The notes: generated by a model not told the origin, from the letters alone. A stretch of 64,000 bases of DNA from Argentina anserina (GCF_933775445.1 NC_065877.1:25048001-25112000); one strand, 5' to 3'; positions 36,896 through 51,127 are shown, counted from the stretch's first letter. Translations and numbers: made by a program.

Positions 36896-37860
36896 GTAAT
36901 CTAATACCCATCAAAGATTGTTTGTCTCATAATCTCATTCCATGGACAAATTGCTTGAGATCCATGGAGCAGATGCTTTGATGGAAGAGCTAGAGTGCAT
37001 CTCAGTCTTTTCTTTTTGTAATTAAGAAATTTAATTTCATTAAAAAAGAAAAATAGACGGGATTGTGTTACCGTTAAGTTGTCTTAAGTGGCATGACCCA
37101 TGTCAAAATTTCATTAGAGTACATGGAAGGGAATAGAGAAAAATGGATAGAGGATCACCTGCCGGGCTGAATGACATTGTAAGATTTAAGGTTTTTAAAT
37201 CATGGCACACGAAGTTTCCACTTCATTATCTCAATTATCATATAACATTTTCTCTGAATTAGGATAACTAATATTTGGGGCAGGTGAAGGTGGACCTAAA
37301 TAAAGCAACTCTTTGGCCTTAAATTAACAACCTCCACATTTTTCTTCGGTTGGGGTTGGTACTGACCTGGGGAGAAGTCCAACTGACGACCACCGGCGGA
37401 CCTATTCAAGGGCCGCCAGACATATTACAGAATTCTTTTTTTTTTTTTAGTTTTTATAAGCCATATAAAATTAAAACGTGGTAGTTGAGTTAGTTAAGTA
37501 TGTTGAGACTTGGTTTTTCTTGGTACGATCCCAGCTAGTTTTTTTTTCTCATTTTTTTTTCTTCTTTTTTTTTCTTTTTTGTTCTCGCATTTTTATTTTT
37601 GTTTCTTATGTGTTTTTCAATTTTTCCTCACTTTTTTATTCAATGACAATAATTATATGGGCATTGACGGTAACTTGAGCTTGTTGAGTTATCATGTCTT
37701 TTATTTTCAAAGATTTTTTGGGCTTCGCCCAAAAAAAACTTGCATAAATTAGCCTATCTCATTTTTCAATTTTGGATTTGCCTTTGTTGACAAAGTTTAT
37801 ACAATTTAGCAATATCATGCTTGGTTATCATTCATCAATGTATGGCCACGTTTGTTACCT
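36896..37860. other. Intergenic DNA with T-rich tracts
   Basis: No gene is seen. The ORFs at about 37478-37752 are translations of a T-rich low-complexity tract. Confidence 0.5.
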
Positions 37861-37869
37861 ATAGTCGTA

Positions 37870-38023
37870 CGCACATCATACTCTGTGTGAGCAAAATGTG
37901 CACCGTAAAAAAAATCATTTTCAGTGTGTTCTATAAAGACATTTTCTTTTCTGGTGTTGCACATCGTAAATTGTCATTTAGGGTGTAATTTACACATCGT
38001 AAATAACAAATTTTGCTGTAGTG
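37870..38023. mobile_element. Possible CACTA-type terminus
   Basis: On the minus strand the segment begins CACTACAGCAAAATTTGTTA. It is followed by short repeated subterminal motifs (TTTACGATGTG twice, TTTACGGTGCA once). CACTA ends with subterminal repeats are typical of En/Spm-type elements. The opposite end was not found, so this may be a truncated copy. Confidence 0.4.
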
Positions 38024-40573
38024 CTGGATGCGTATACAATTCAAAAATTCATGTTGCGTATACAATTCAAAGATTTAGACTGCTGGCAATGGGAAAAGGT
38101 TGTTAATAGTATCATTCAAGATGACCATTGAAACATTCACGCATATGCTTAATTTATGACGTTACCAAATTTATCGATATTTCAGGATATACTTCATGAT
38201 GAATCGGTTACCATTGGAGTCTTAATACAATTATGTCGTTGTTAACTTGTTATCATATTCTTTAAGTAATTGTCAGGCTAAAATTTAGCTTAATTAAGAA
38301 GCTTGTTCCCAAAGGAAGAATGAGCCTTATTTTGCATTCCGATCCGCTCGAGCAGTTGACCTTGAGAAAGTTTTCTCCTCGTCCCTCATTTTGCATCACA
38401 ATTAAAGTTACTAATGAGTTAGCTAAATCAGTATTAGTGCTTCTTAAATTTATAATTAACTATAATTAATGGATCAATCTTGGTTATCGTTTAGAAATTA
38501 TATAATTCCCACTGAATTTCCTTACAAGGCTCCAATCTATGATGATCGATGTCTTCACCAACCAAGTTTCATTTGATTATTTGGATAATTAGACTGCTAG
38601 CCTAATAGAGCCACCACATATATCCACCCACCTTCCAGATCGTCTGTTCATTTTTTGGTCTACGGTGAAAACTTCCCGATCGTCTACGGTGTACCTCAAG
38701 TTGACTAGAGTCCCCCTGTTCGTTAGAAGAGACAAGGATGAGTTTGCTGAACCACAACAATTATTGATTCGGGTCAACGGATTCATTTCGGACGACAGCT
38801 AGCGGAAGAATTTGGAATTGTTTAGTTCAACGTACACGAATTACGAACATACTGATCGATTAGGGGACGCTCAACAGTTTCATTATCTAAACTAATTTCA
38901 GAGCTACAAGTGCAAGTGGCTGAATGGATTTGTTTCTACATGCATGGTTGGATTTCAGTTTTTCGCTTAATTTAAAATCTGCTTAATTAGTGCTGACAAT
39001 TTTTTTTAACAAAAGGATTGCCATTAGGGTCTCCATTATGCACTGTATAAGAGCATTAGGATGTATGTATATTTATTACTATTTCTCCCTTGATTAGGTG
39101 CCCATAACCATCCTTAGAACAAACAAGCATACACAACACATGCGCTTATTCACAAACTTACAACTTTGCTACCCCCCTCCCCACAAACCAATTGTTCTTA
39201 GCAGAAGATCATAGGGTTACGAGCTCTGCAAATCTGCAATTGGGTTATCTGTCTTTATTATTTTTAAGTAGCGTTCACACTTTGTAACCCTCCATGCCAC
39301 TTAATTAAAGCTTTGTAGTAGAAGGTGACAATACTTACAAAAAAAATTTATATAATCCTAGATGTAAATGCGTATTCTGAAAATACTGACTTCATCCGTA
39401 TAAAACTAATTTCAACTAAAAAGCTTGTATTCAATAACAAAAATTATGAATCTCAGACACCGATATTCATGAAGCAGATGAAAAATTTTACCAGACTCCC
39501 AATCAACCAAAAACCTACCGACATGTAAGATATTTCTTTTCGGATCTAACTTGACCTAGCTAGATACCTTCCGTACGCGTGAACCAAATTAAGTTACCAA
39601 GTTGACATCAATGGTTAAGTTGGAATATGGTGTCCCTTTTTTCCCGTCCCTCTCCCTGTCTCCCATTAGTTTACTGACATGTGTTCTTCCATGTCCTTTC
39701 AGATCTGGGTTCGTTTTCTTCAACCTTAATATTGGTTTATTTTTTAATTAATTAATATTATGAAATATATGAATTTTCTCCTCATCCTAACGCTTTGAAA
39801 GAGCTGTTAAATGGGGTGACGACACATGTCAGAAAACTAATGGGAGACATGGAGAGAAACAGGAAAAAAGGGACAACATATTTTCTTTCGGTTAAGTTGA
39901 TATCCAAATTAAGTCTAACTTGACTTAGTTACCATTCTTCGTTTCCAAGGTCACATCAATGGTTAAGTAATGACTAATGATCGAGTTCTTATTGCATGAA
40001 GTGAATTTAATCAATATATGTGGACATGAATCAATTAACTTAATTCCAATACTGAGAATTTTTTTTTTGTTTCGATCGTAGATATAACTGTACTATACCA
40101 ATAATGAGCCGAAAGAATCAGAGTGTGTCAAACTGTCAACCCAATTAATACGAGATAACTTTGATCCGCCATTTGATGTAAGATTTGCCGATTTGGGATG
40201 TCGATTACAGGTCAACACCTTCTTCGCGCTAATGATGCTCATGAATCATGATGTATAACTCGTCACTTTATGTTTGCACATATATTTGCAAGCTTTATTT
40301 CCACTCTCGTATTAGCTCTAAATATTTTTATTCAACTTCAAATTTATCATCAACTTAGCATATATCTATGTTGTCACCAGATCTCATGTGACAAATTGGG
40401 AATCGCATATTCGTATGCATGGGCATATGTGGAGCCCACGTTACTCCATCAATAGACATTCCAGAAGAAGTGGGTACGGCCGTCACTTTTGAACTGTTAT
40501 TGTTATTTGTATGCTGTTTATTTTTGTCACTTGCTTGCGATTTTCATTTAGGTTTCACCCTCCTTGGGTAGTG
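38024..40573. other. AT-rich intergenic DNA upstream of the ABCG gene
   Basis: No gene or RNA feature could be supported. Small ORFs here have no recognisable domain. Confidence 0.5.
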
Positions 40574-40580
40574 TATAAAA
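40574..40580 (+). promoter_or_regulatory. Probable TATA box of the ABCG gene
   Basis: TATAAAA lies about 500 bp before the start codon. The leader between them appears to hold an intron with donor GTAAGT at 40735 and acceptor TTTTCCAG ending at 41065. Confidence 0.5.
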
Positions 40581-41079
40581 ACTCCCATGCTCGCTCCAAA
40601 TGAGATGACTCTTTAGATTTTGCATCATCACTCTCAAAATCTCTCGTTTTGGAAGAGAGATGTTTTAGTTGATAGAACTTTCAATTCTCCACCAACCCAT
40701 TAGTATTCCTTCTTCCATTTCCAAGAGATATTGAGTAAGTGCTTCTCCTTTCATGTTCTTGACAAGAAAATTCAGAAAACCAAGCTGACATCACGTCTCC
40801 ATCCTTTTGCTTTCACTGTTTCACATGTTCAGAAGCCAAGTTTACCAATTTAAAATCTCTTTCAAACAAACTCTGAACAAAAGCAAATTGTAATGAATGA
40901 TTTCAACCACCATTTGCATGTAACGCTCTGATTCTTGAAACTCTAAAACTCAATCGTTTCTGTCCTCGAAAACTTGAGCATTCTCTCAAGTAAATACCTA
41001 CTTCTCTTCCCTTCTCATGATCTGGGTAACTCCCATTTTCTGTCTAAGCTCAATTTCTTTTCCAGGAAAGTGATTAAAA

Positions 41080-44000
41080 ATGGACGGAGCAGAACGAGTG
41101 AAAGTAGGTGCAAATCGAAGAAGCAGAAGCAGAAACCAGAGTTGGAGCATGGAGGAAGTGTTTGTGACTGCAACGCACTCTCGAAGAAGCAGTCGAGCAG
41201 AAGACGAAGAGGCTCTGACTTGGGCTGCCGTTGAGAAACTGCCAACATTTGATAGATTGAGAACAGGGCTCATCCAGTCCATTGTGGAGAGCGAGTATCC
41301 GCAAAGGATGAACAATAAAGTGGTGCACAGGGAAGTTGATGTTCTGAAGCTTGGTGTAACCGACCGTCAAGATTTCATCGACAGAATTTTTAAGGTTGCA
41401 GAAGAGGATAATGAGAAGTTCTTGAAGAAGTTCCGAAGCAGAATCGACAAGTAAGTTCTTGTTTTATCTTTTATCTTTACCAAAAGACGTTTGGGAGGAC
41501 GAGAGAATTGATTTTAGTCTTGACGTTAACTATTTTTGTGGGGATCAATCACACTCGAAAGTAGGTGGAGCAGTTCTTGTCAAGAGTTTAGACGTAATCT
41601 TCTAAAGAAATTTTTTCCTAAATTCTTTAAATTTAGAGCCCCTTCGATTATTGCTGAAATCCTTTGAAGTAACTCTATTTTGGAGGAATGCTAGAGGCTA
41701 GAAATGCTCAAATGCTTATTTGGCCAAGTTTCCTCTACTCTGTAGCACATTGATTAGCTATCTGATTGCTATGATGCATTATCATAAACATGGATTTCTT
41801 TCCATTAACTTCTATAGATTTATTCACCTAGGGGGCGTTTACTAAACTTGAATGAGATTATGAAAGAATGGGAATGAGAGGGAGTGATTCTCATTGCCTT
41901 GTTTACTAATCAACCGGAGTGAGAACAAGAAAGAGGGCAATGGAAATCAGATTACTAGGTTAATGACAAATTTACCCTTGTAAGAAAATGTGATATTAAG
42001 AATTTTTTAGTATGATTTATGTCAAGAACCTTGAATATCATGATGTAGTTTCATATCTTGACTAAAAAAAAATGATGTTGTTTCACAAATGGAAGCTTAA
42101 GATGTGAACCAAGCCTAACTGCTTAAGTCGTTATCTCTGTGAGGATCTTTGCAGGCATGGCAAGCAAGCATAAAAACCAACAGTGATCTTTACCATGATC
42201 AATCTTAATAATATATACTTAATTTGCTAATAATTATGTATTTGTCTTGCTTGTTTTGTTTGCTCCATCATGTTGAGATATTAGATTTGTTGACCTATTC
42301 TATTTGTAGTCACTTTCTCATACCTCTCTCTTAATTTAAAGGCCTTTAGTCTCTTTCAATGGTTTATTATGTGACAAAACATATTTGGTTAGCAAAGAAA
42401 TTTCCGGCAGCTACTTTGTTGTAAAGGGTATCAACTTTGTAAAAACTAAATATTAATTACTCGAACACTGAAGTGACTGAACAAACAAATTGGTACACAT
42501 TGATCAACATTTAGCTAATTGATTTCCTCTTGTTGTTGTGATTTTCAGGGTTGGGATTAGACTTCCCACAGTGGAAGTTAGGTTTGAGCACTTGACAGTC
42601 GAAGCAGATTGCCATATTGGTAACAGAGCTCTTCCTACTCTCCCAAATGTTGCCAGGAACATTGCAGAATCAGCTCTTAGTTTCATTGGGATTACAATGA
42701 CTAAGAGAACAAACCTAACAATTCTCAAGAATGCCACTGGCATCATCAAACCATCAAGGTATACATTATTTCTTTTCCATAGAACAATTTTATGTTCTAG
42801 AGAAAGCAATTGTTGAAATGATTAGTTCTTGCATATTTGTAGGATGGCACTACTATTAGGCCCCCCATCTTCAGGGAAAACAACCCTTTTGTTGGCTCTG
42901 GCTGGGAAGTTGGACCCAAGCTTGAAGGTCAGGCTCTCATCTTATGGGTGTGCAATTGCTTTCAGCATATATACGTTAATACTGCGCGCTAAGTACTAAT
43001 AAGCAATAAAGTTATTTTCTTTTTATATATGGAACAGGTTAAAGGAGAGATCACATACAATGGATATAGGTTGAACGAATTTATACCGCAGAAGACATCT
43101 GCATATATTAGCCAAAATGATGTTCATGTAGGAGAGATGACTGTCAAAGAAACCCTAGACTTTTCAGCAAGGTGCCAAGGGGTTGGTACTCGATATGGTA
43201 AGTGGTGAACTAGCTAAACCAAAATTGACCCATGTCTTTAAATTTATAGAGAACTATGGTAATGAATTTGGTAAACCTAAATTTAACTTGTTCATTGCGA
43301 CCATATAGAACTTTTATCTGAGCTTGCGAGAAGGGAGAAGGATGCTGGAATATATCCTGAGGCAGAAGTCGACCTTTTCATGAAGGTAAGCCTAATTCAA
43401 ACTTCTGCTAAAATTAGTATGTATATTGCGATTGTTGTCCATCGACTGTATATTCGGAACCCTAACACGTACAGTCGACAGGCATCTAGCTCCATGGACC
43501 GTGAACTAACCTATCTATGCTTTCTGCTTTATTTCAGGCCACTTCAATTGGAGGAGTTGAGAGCAATCTCATCACCGACTACACTCTCAGAGTACGTAAA
43601 TAATTAACCCGACCCCTGATCTCAAAAATGAACTCAATTTAGTTTCTGAGGATTAAGATAGTGGAAATTGCACGTCACTACTCACTAGTTTTTGGAACAT
43701 GTCCTCTACTTTATATTATTCTGTTTGAAGACATATCCAGAAAATCAGATCGACTATTATCTAAAAGTACAGCTCACATCTCACTATTGTCACCATGACA
43801 CCATCATTCATTCATAGATATTCATATCCACTACGTCGTTTTGTCACCATTTTCTTCTGCTCACCAACTTTTGCAGAGTTCACTTTGCTGACTGCTGTCT
43901 GAAACCACCACTTTGCCTCGCTTTTCCTTTTTGCTGCACTTGGTTGGTGGCCTACCCGGCCATTTCTCATAAAAAAAACCCAAAAACAAAAACAAAAACA

Positions 44001-47000
44001 AAATAAAATAATAAAATATATTTTACTAATGAACTTGGTATTCTGAGTTCATCCAGTCACCTATTGCACACGTCCACAGTTCTTAGATTAATTTTGTTTC
44101 TGGTAAACACAGTTTTTAGAGTTGAAGAGACATATTAGTTTCATGGCAAAGGAAGCTGCTACTGAAACTGATATGTAATATATATGTGTAATAGATTTTA
44201 CGTGGATATAAATCTTGTACCTTTGCCTCTCCGGCCTCTTACAACTTATTATGAATGGAACAGATTTTAGGACTTGATATATGCAAGGATACCATTATTG
44301 GAAACGAAATGCTGAGAGGGATTTCTGGTGGCCAAAAGAAACGTGTAACCACAGGTGAATTTATTTCCAATCTTATTCTCAATTTGTGTGGTAATCGAGC
44401 TAAACGGGTTCCAAGATATCGTCTTTGATTCCTAATGTCAATTCAAACTTGTCCCAAATTTCTTCTGAAATGTCAAACATAATTAAATACTTGCGACTGT
44501 TGCACTATGAAGTCATGGAACTTGTCTAAAAAGCATGCACCTACTTCAACCAAAGCATATATGAATATGTCGACCCTTTACTAAACAGTGAATTTAGAAC
44601 ATTTACTTGGTCAATCGAATTTGAAACCAATACTGTTAATCATTTTCTATCTAAGCTCCGAAGTTAAAACCGCAACATTTGAAAGTATTAGACGTCGTCA
44701 TTTGTGTGTCTTGACAATTTAAATTTCCAATATCGAAATTCAGGTGAAATGATAGTTGGGCCTACGAAAACACTTTTCATGGATGAAATATCAACCGGTC
44801 TAGATAGCTCCACCACATTTCAGATAGTGAAGTGCTTGCAGCAAATTGTGCACATAACTGAAGCTACTATCTTCATGTCCCTACTCCAACCTGCTCCAGA
44901 GACGTTCGATCTCTTCGATGATATCATCCTTTTATCAGAGGGTCAGATTGTTTACCAGGGACCGCGTGAGAACATAGTTGAGTTTTTTGAGAGCTGTGGC
45001 TTTCGATGCCCCGAGCGAAAGGGAACTGCTGATTTCTTGCAAGAGGTAACATCAGCACTTCAGTAACGAGCAGTAGTGTGTGACACATGCATCACAAAAG
45101 TTCTTAACAGCACTAACATGAATAAAAACCACTAGATATCAGACTTATAGTTCCATTAACATGTTAATGCCGATCAAATCCACTTGGCTAGATATTGACC
45201 ATTATTGTCCAAATATTTTCAGGTTACCTCCAGAAAAGACCAAGAGCAATATTGGGCAGATAGAAGAAAGCCATACAAATACGTATCAGTAACTGAATTC
45301 TCAAAACGGTTTAAACGTTTCCATGTAGGCATGAGGCTTGAAAATGAGCTAACAATTCCTTTTGATAAGTCCCAAGGCCACAAAGCAGCTCTAGTATTCA
45401 AAAGATATTCAGTATCCAAAATGGAACTTCTAAAGGCCAGTTGGGACAAGGAATGGCTACTCATGAAGAGGAATTCCTTTGTCTACATTTTTAAGACAGT
45501 CCAAATCACTATAGGGGCAATGATTACCTCAACTGTGTTTTTGAAGACACAAATGCACACCAGAAATGAAGAAGATGGAGCAGTCTATATTGGTGCACTT
45601 CTATTTTCCATGATCATCAACACATTTAACGGATTTGCTGAGCTCTCGATGACCATTGCAAGACTACCTGTATTTTACAAGCATAGAGACCTTGTTTTCC
45701 ATCCTGCTTGGACTTTCACTCTCCCAACTATCCTGCTCACTATACCTATATCAATTATTGAATCCGTAGTTTGGATGATCGTAACATATTACACTATCGG
45801 TTTTGCACCTGAAGCTAGCAGGTACTACATTCTTGGCTTCATTTCATTTCTCTATGGTGGTAAATGTTCAGATAACTTATGTGATAATCATAATATTATC
45901 CGGCCGTACACTGATGGTCAACATCTCTCTATACCCCTTGGCGCTTCCTATATCTTAATTAGAGTGTAAAGGGCATGCTTTAAAAATTTTATACCCTTAG
46001 CACACTGTCACAATTGCTATCACCATTGTTGAGATCCTCATTGCAGTTGTAAACAACTTTTGCAGGTTTTTCAAGCAACTATTATTGGTATTTCTGATCC
46101 AACAAATGGCTGCTGGGCTCTTCAGGCTAATTTCTGGAGTCTGCAGGACCATGATCATAGCAAACACTGGTGGAGCTCTCACTTTGCTCATGGTCTTTTT
46201 GCTTGGAGGTTTCATACTTCCTAAAGGTTAGTATGAACTGAATATGAAGTCCTCTTTTTAATGAAGTCCAAACCAAACCAAAATGAGATTTTAGTACTTT
46301 ACTGAATTATCAATGAGTTGTGCTTTTACATGTGGCAGGTGACATTCCAAACTGGTGGCGGTGGGGCTACTGGGTTTCACCTCTGACCTATGGTTACAAT
46401 GCCATTGCTGTAAATGAAATGTTTTCTCCCAGGTGGATGAACAAACTGGTATGATATGGTTAACTTAATGTTCCATGACAGAATAAATTTATTTGATAAA
46501 ATGCCATAGCATCTGAACTTCTGAAGTTAACTAACTTAACTGTGTCGCAGGCTTCAGATAATGTTACCAGATTGGGTGTGGCAGTGCTTCAAAATGTTGA
46601 AGTTTTCCCTGACAAAAACTGGTTTTGGATTGGCTCTGCAGCCCTTCTGGGGTTTGCTATTCTTTTCAACATCCTTTACACTTTATCTCTGATGTACCTC
46701 AGTCGTAAGAACCAACTTTTTCCCTTCTGTCAAACACGGATTGGAATTCTTATCTTATTTCATGACTACTTATAATGCTCTTGTTTCGATAGCTCCTGGA
46801 AAATCACAAGCTATTATATCTGAAGAATTGGCCGAAGAAATGGAGGGAGACCAAGAAGAATGCAGGGAGGAACCAAGACTTAGAAGGCCTCAGTCAACGC
46901 GAGATTCATTTTCTCGGTCATTATCATCTGCTGATGCAAACAATTCAAGTGAGAAGCAAACACTGCTTTCTTTTTTCTTTTCTTTTTTAATATGGTGGTC

Positions 47001-49992
47001 ACAAGTGTTCCTAACTTCCTATTGAACCTAAATTTTTTTCAGGAGAAATGGCAATCCGGCGAATGAGCAGTCAAACCAATGGCAGTGGTTTAAGTAGGAA
47101 TGCTGATTCTTCTCTTGAAGTAGCCAATGGGGTTGCGCCCAAGAGAGGAATGGTTCTTCCTTTCACTCCTCTGGCAATGTCCTTTGATGATGTTAATTAC
47201 TATGTGGACATGCCTCCTGTAATTTTTCTTTCTCCTGATTTCACTCTTTTCCCTTCAAGGAAAATTTTATATTGAAGTGACTTGTCCAACTTCAACACTT
47301 AGCTAACTTGGTACATATAACAGGAAATGAAAGAAGAAGGAGTAAATGAGGACAGGCTGCAACTACTTAGTGAAGTTACTGGTGCTTTTAGGCCTGGGGT
47401 CTTGACTGCTCTAATGGGGATTAGTGGGGCTGGAAAGACAACTTTGATGGATGTCCTAGCAGGAAGAAAGACTGGTGGATACATCGAAGGGGATATTAGG
47501 ATCTCTGGGTTCCCTAAGAAACAAGAAACCTTTGCAAGAATCTCTGGTTATTGTGAACAAACTGATATCCACTCACCCCAAGTCACTGTCAAAGAGTCAC
47601 TAATTTACTCAGCATTCCTTAGGCTCCCTAAAGAAGTCAGCAAACAGGACAAGATGGTAAACAAATGACTTATAACACTTGTCTAAATAATTTATGGATT
47701 CAAATGTTAAAAGTACCTTTTCTTTGTTTCATTTTTATTTTCCAGATTTTCGTAGAAGAGGTGATGGATTTGGTTGAGCTAGACAGTCTCAAGGATGCTC
47801 TAGTCGGGCTTCCTGGAATTACAGGGTTGTCGACAGAACAAAGAAAGAGGTTAACAATTGCAGTTGAGCTTGTTGCTAATCCTTCAATCATTTTCATGGA
47901 TGAACCAACATCAGGTCTTGATGCAAGGGCAGCTGCAATTGTTATGAGGACTGTTAGAAATACTGTGGACACTGGGAGAACAGTTGTCTGCACAATTCAC
48001 CAGCCTAGCATTGACATATTTGAGGCATTCGATGAGCTTCTACTCCTGAAGAGAGGAGGGCAAATTATTTACTCGGGACCATTAGGCCGCAATTCCCACA
48101 AGATCATAGAATATTTTGAGGTGTTCATCTGCCTAATAAGTTCTTTATTAATTTTACGTATTAAATTTGTTAATCAATGCATAGTTATTTAACTCTTCAC
48201 TTATGCTATGTCAGGCTATTCCTGGAGTGCAAAACATCAAAGAGAAGTATAACCCAGCCACATGGATGCTTGAGGTAAGCTCAGTAGGAACTGAGGTCAA
48301 GCTTGGAATGGACTTTGCTCAATACTACAAATCATCTTTCTTGCAGAAGTAAGTGACTAACAAAAAAATTTCATGCTAGTAAGTAATTATTTCAGGCTCT
48401 AAAGTTTAATATAAAATCCTATGTCCAGGAGAAACAAAGCTTTAGTAAAGGAGCTAAGCACACCACCACCAGGAGCAAAAGATCTCTACTTTGCTACTCA
48501 GTATTCTCAGTCATCATTCCAACAATTCAAATCATGTCTGTGGAAGCAATGGTGGACTTATTGGAGAACTCCTGATTATAATCTTGTTAGATTCTTTTTC
48601 ACCTTAGCATCTGCTCTCATGCTTGGAACCATGTTCTGGAAGGTTGGCACTAAAAGGTATGAGCTTATAACAAGTTGAAGTTTCAAGATTCTTTTGGCTG
48701 AGTAATAAGCTGTTCAAGAGTATTTGACAAAGAGCTAAGTGATGTATCTTTCATATTCAGGGAAAGCATTTCTGATCTGACCATGATTATCGGGGCTATG
48801 TATTCTGCTGTGTTGTTTGTTGGAATTAATAACTGCTCCACAGTGCAGCCAATTATCGCCACTGAAAGAACGGTATTCTATCGAGAAAGAGCTGCTGGGA
48901 TGTACTCTGCATTACCTTATGCACTAGCACAGGTAACTAGTTAGAGCAGAAAATATACATAGACATGCTAGAAATCTAGATTCTGCTGGACGTGAAATAC
49001 CTCTACCTTTAGATGAGAATACTTCCTTAATATTCATCAACTCGTCAAATAACTTACTATTGTATGTTGAATCAGTTTTTTTATATTTTGACATTTGATT
49101 TAAACCAATCAAATTGCAGGTTATTATTGAAATGCCATATGTGTTTATTCAAACCACATATTATACGCTGATAGTGTATGCCATGGTGAGCTTTCAATGG
49201 ACAGCAGCAAAATTCTTCTGGTTCTTCTTCGTCAACTTCTTCTCATTCCTTTACTTCACATACTACGGAATGATGACTGTTTCCATTACCCCAAACCACC
49301 AAGTAGCATCCATATTCGCTGCAGCTTTCTATTCGCTTTTCAACCTCTTCTCCGGTTTCTTCATACCTAGACCAGTAAGTTCTCTTTTTACAAGTAGCTA
49401 AGTTTAAATCTAATCATAAATGTTGGAAAATTGGGATGCTTCTCTAGGAAGTGCTTTCTTATGATCAGCCGCATTAACTTGTAGCTAGTTCTGTCAAATG
49501 TTGCCAAACGGGCGCTTTTATCATCGTGGCGCTTGTAGCATTCTAATTAAAAGCATTTCAAAGATGCATGTTACTACTAATACATCTCTAATTTGGAAGT
49601 GTGATCCACCTATATAGGAGGGTTTCACCCTCTGTACCAATATGTATAGACATTATGATTAACAAATTGTCATATATGTTTCATTTCTATGTGTTAATAC
49701 TTTGACCTCTAATTTTCAGAAAATACCGAAATGGTGGATTTGGTATTACTATATTTGCCCTGTAGCGTGGACAGTGTATGGTTTGATAGTATCACAATAT
49801 GGTGATATTTTGGACCCCATTAGGGCACCTGGAATGTCACCTAATCCGACTGTGAAATGGTATGTAGAACACCATTTCGGGTATGATCCAGATTTCATGG
49901 GACCAGTGGCTGCAGTTCTGGTTGGCTTCACACTCTTCTTTGCTTTCATGTATGCCTACTGCATTAAAACACTCAACTTCCAAATCAGGTAG
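41080..49992 (+). CDS. Pleiotropic drug resistance ABC transporter (ABCG29/ABCG36-like)
   Basis: Twenty-one exons: 41080-41450, 42549-42758, 42843-42927, 43038-43197, 43309-43385, 43538-43591, 44264-44354, 44744-45045, 45223-45821, 46066-46226, 46339-46448, 46551-46704, 46793-46948, 47043-47218, 47324-47656, 47746-48120, 48215-48348, 48429-48656, 48761-48932, 49120-49374, 49720-49992. They join in frame to 1491 aa. Order is NBD1 (Walker [10 protein letters not shown], signature ISGGQKKR, Walker [13 protein letters not shown]), six-helix TMD1, linker, NBD2 (GISGAGKTT, degenerate signature [22 protein letters not shown]), TMD2 ending in NFQIR. The degenerate second signature is usual for plant full-size ABCGs. 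Such proteins export defence compounds, auxin precursors, monolignols or heavy metals at the plasma membrane (family knowledge). The sequence favours the ABCG29/36 cluster, but the substrate cannot be inferred. Confidence 0.93.
41828..42030. mobile_element. Possible MITE remnant in ABCG intron 1
   Basis: The start GGGGGCGTTTACTAAACTTG and the internal GAATGGGAATGAGAGGGAGT resemble a common plant MITE type with GGGGGTGTTTGGTAA ends. No matching right terminus or target duplication was found, so it is probably truncated. Confidence 0.35.
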
Positions 49993-50300
49993 AAGAATTC
50001 TTGTCAGACGAAGTTGGATTACAAGCAGTGAATAATAAGTATATAGGTGTAAATAGATGTAAGAGTTTCTATGTACAAGCCTTGATTGTTTCATAGGGAA
50101 GTTAAACGTGTGAACTTCAAAATGTCAAGGTTGTATACTAGCTTGTACGCTTTGTATCTGTAGTCCTTTTTTTTTTCTTTGAGAAAGATTTGTATCTGTA
50201 GTTCTGTACTGCCATCAATGGAAAAATTTTGTCTACTACATCCCAGTACAAGTTCATATCATTATAGCCCATAATTTTCGTTCTCTCCAATCTATTACCT
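49993..50300 (+). other. 3' region of the ABCG gene
   Basis: Follows the stop codon. It probably holds the 3' untranslated region; no other feature is seen. Confidence 0.5.
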
Positions 50301-50307
50301 TGATTAC

Positions 50308-50640
50308 TTCTCTCATTCTTGGGTCTGTGTTCTGGAAGGTTGACGATGAAAGATTTGTGAGTTTAGCTACTGATAACAAGTTCAAATGAAGTCCAGCTAA
50401 TCTTTTTTGGAGTAGGTGAGCTAGACTGATTTGTCTAATTACTTGGTTATTCCAACATGCAGGGAAACCAGTGCGTGCTGATCGATCTCAAACTGATGTA
50501 ATAACTACATAAGTACAGTGACTGCAGTCAAAAGTACGTTTTCACTGAAAAAATAACTGGTTTTCTACCGAGAAAGAGCTGCCAGAAAGTACTCCGCAAC
50601 TCTGCGTTACCTTATGCACAGGCAATGGTGAGTGAGGTGA
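50308..50640 (+). pseudogene. Decayed ABCG transporter fragment
   Basis: Short blocks repeat exons 18 and 19 of the gene just upstream: 'ctgtgttctggaaggttg' (end of exon 18) and VFYRERAA followed by a degraded copy of the [12 protein letters not shown] segment (50552-50625). Between them lies a piece like the start of exon 19. Frames are broken and the rest is missing. This is what remains of a tandem paralogue or partial duplication. Confidence 0.75.
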
Positions 50641-50649
50641 CTTCACAGA

Positions 50650-50654
<5 letters not shown>

Positions 50655-50688
<34 letters not shown>
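50655..50688. repeat. (TA)n microsatellite at left edge of hairpin cluster
   Basis: About seventeen TA units directly abut hairpin element A. A shorter run lies on its other side at 51091-51112. Confidence 0.95.
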
Positions 50689-50692
<4 letters not shown>

Positions 50693-51090
50693 CCTATCCA
50701 GAGTGAAGGTTCACTCTGAAGTTTCAGAGTGAAGTTCCAATTTTGACACACTTTTCGGTCAAATTTTTTCACCATAAGTGATTCAATATTTAGCTATGTT
50801 ATTCAAGATCATCTCTATAAAGTTTCATCCAATTTGACAATGATTTGAGCTTTCAAAATTGAGATTTACACGAACGGTTCACGTTGAACAGTTTTAATTC
50901 ATTCATTGATTTAATCTAATTTAAATACCTTAACGATGTCCGAATTAGATGAAACTTTATAGAGATGATCTTGAATAGCATATCTAAATATTGAATCACT
51001 TATGGTGAAAAAATTTGACCGAAAAGTGTGTCAAAATTATAACTTCACTCTGAAACTTCAGAGTGAACCTTCACTCTGGATAGGGACTGA
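50689..51090. mobile_element. Long-hairpin element A in a TA microsatellite
   Basis: The outer arms (about 50689-50860 and 50930-51090) are near-perfect inverted copies. Both begin (A)GTCCCTATCCAGAGTGAAGG when read inward, followed by a small inner palindrome TTCACTCTGAA...TTCAGAGTGAA. There is no coding capacity. Both sides are runs of TA. The structure matches microsatellite-targeting MITEs. Confidence 0.8.
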
Positions 51091-51127
51091 TATATATATA
51101 TATATATATATATCTATATACATATTT

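Noticed and set aside
37478..37752. Phe-rich ORFs resembling membrane proteins
   Set aside because: They are translations of a T-rich low-complexity tract.
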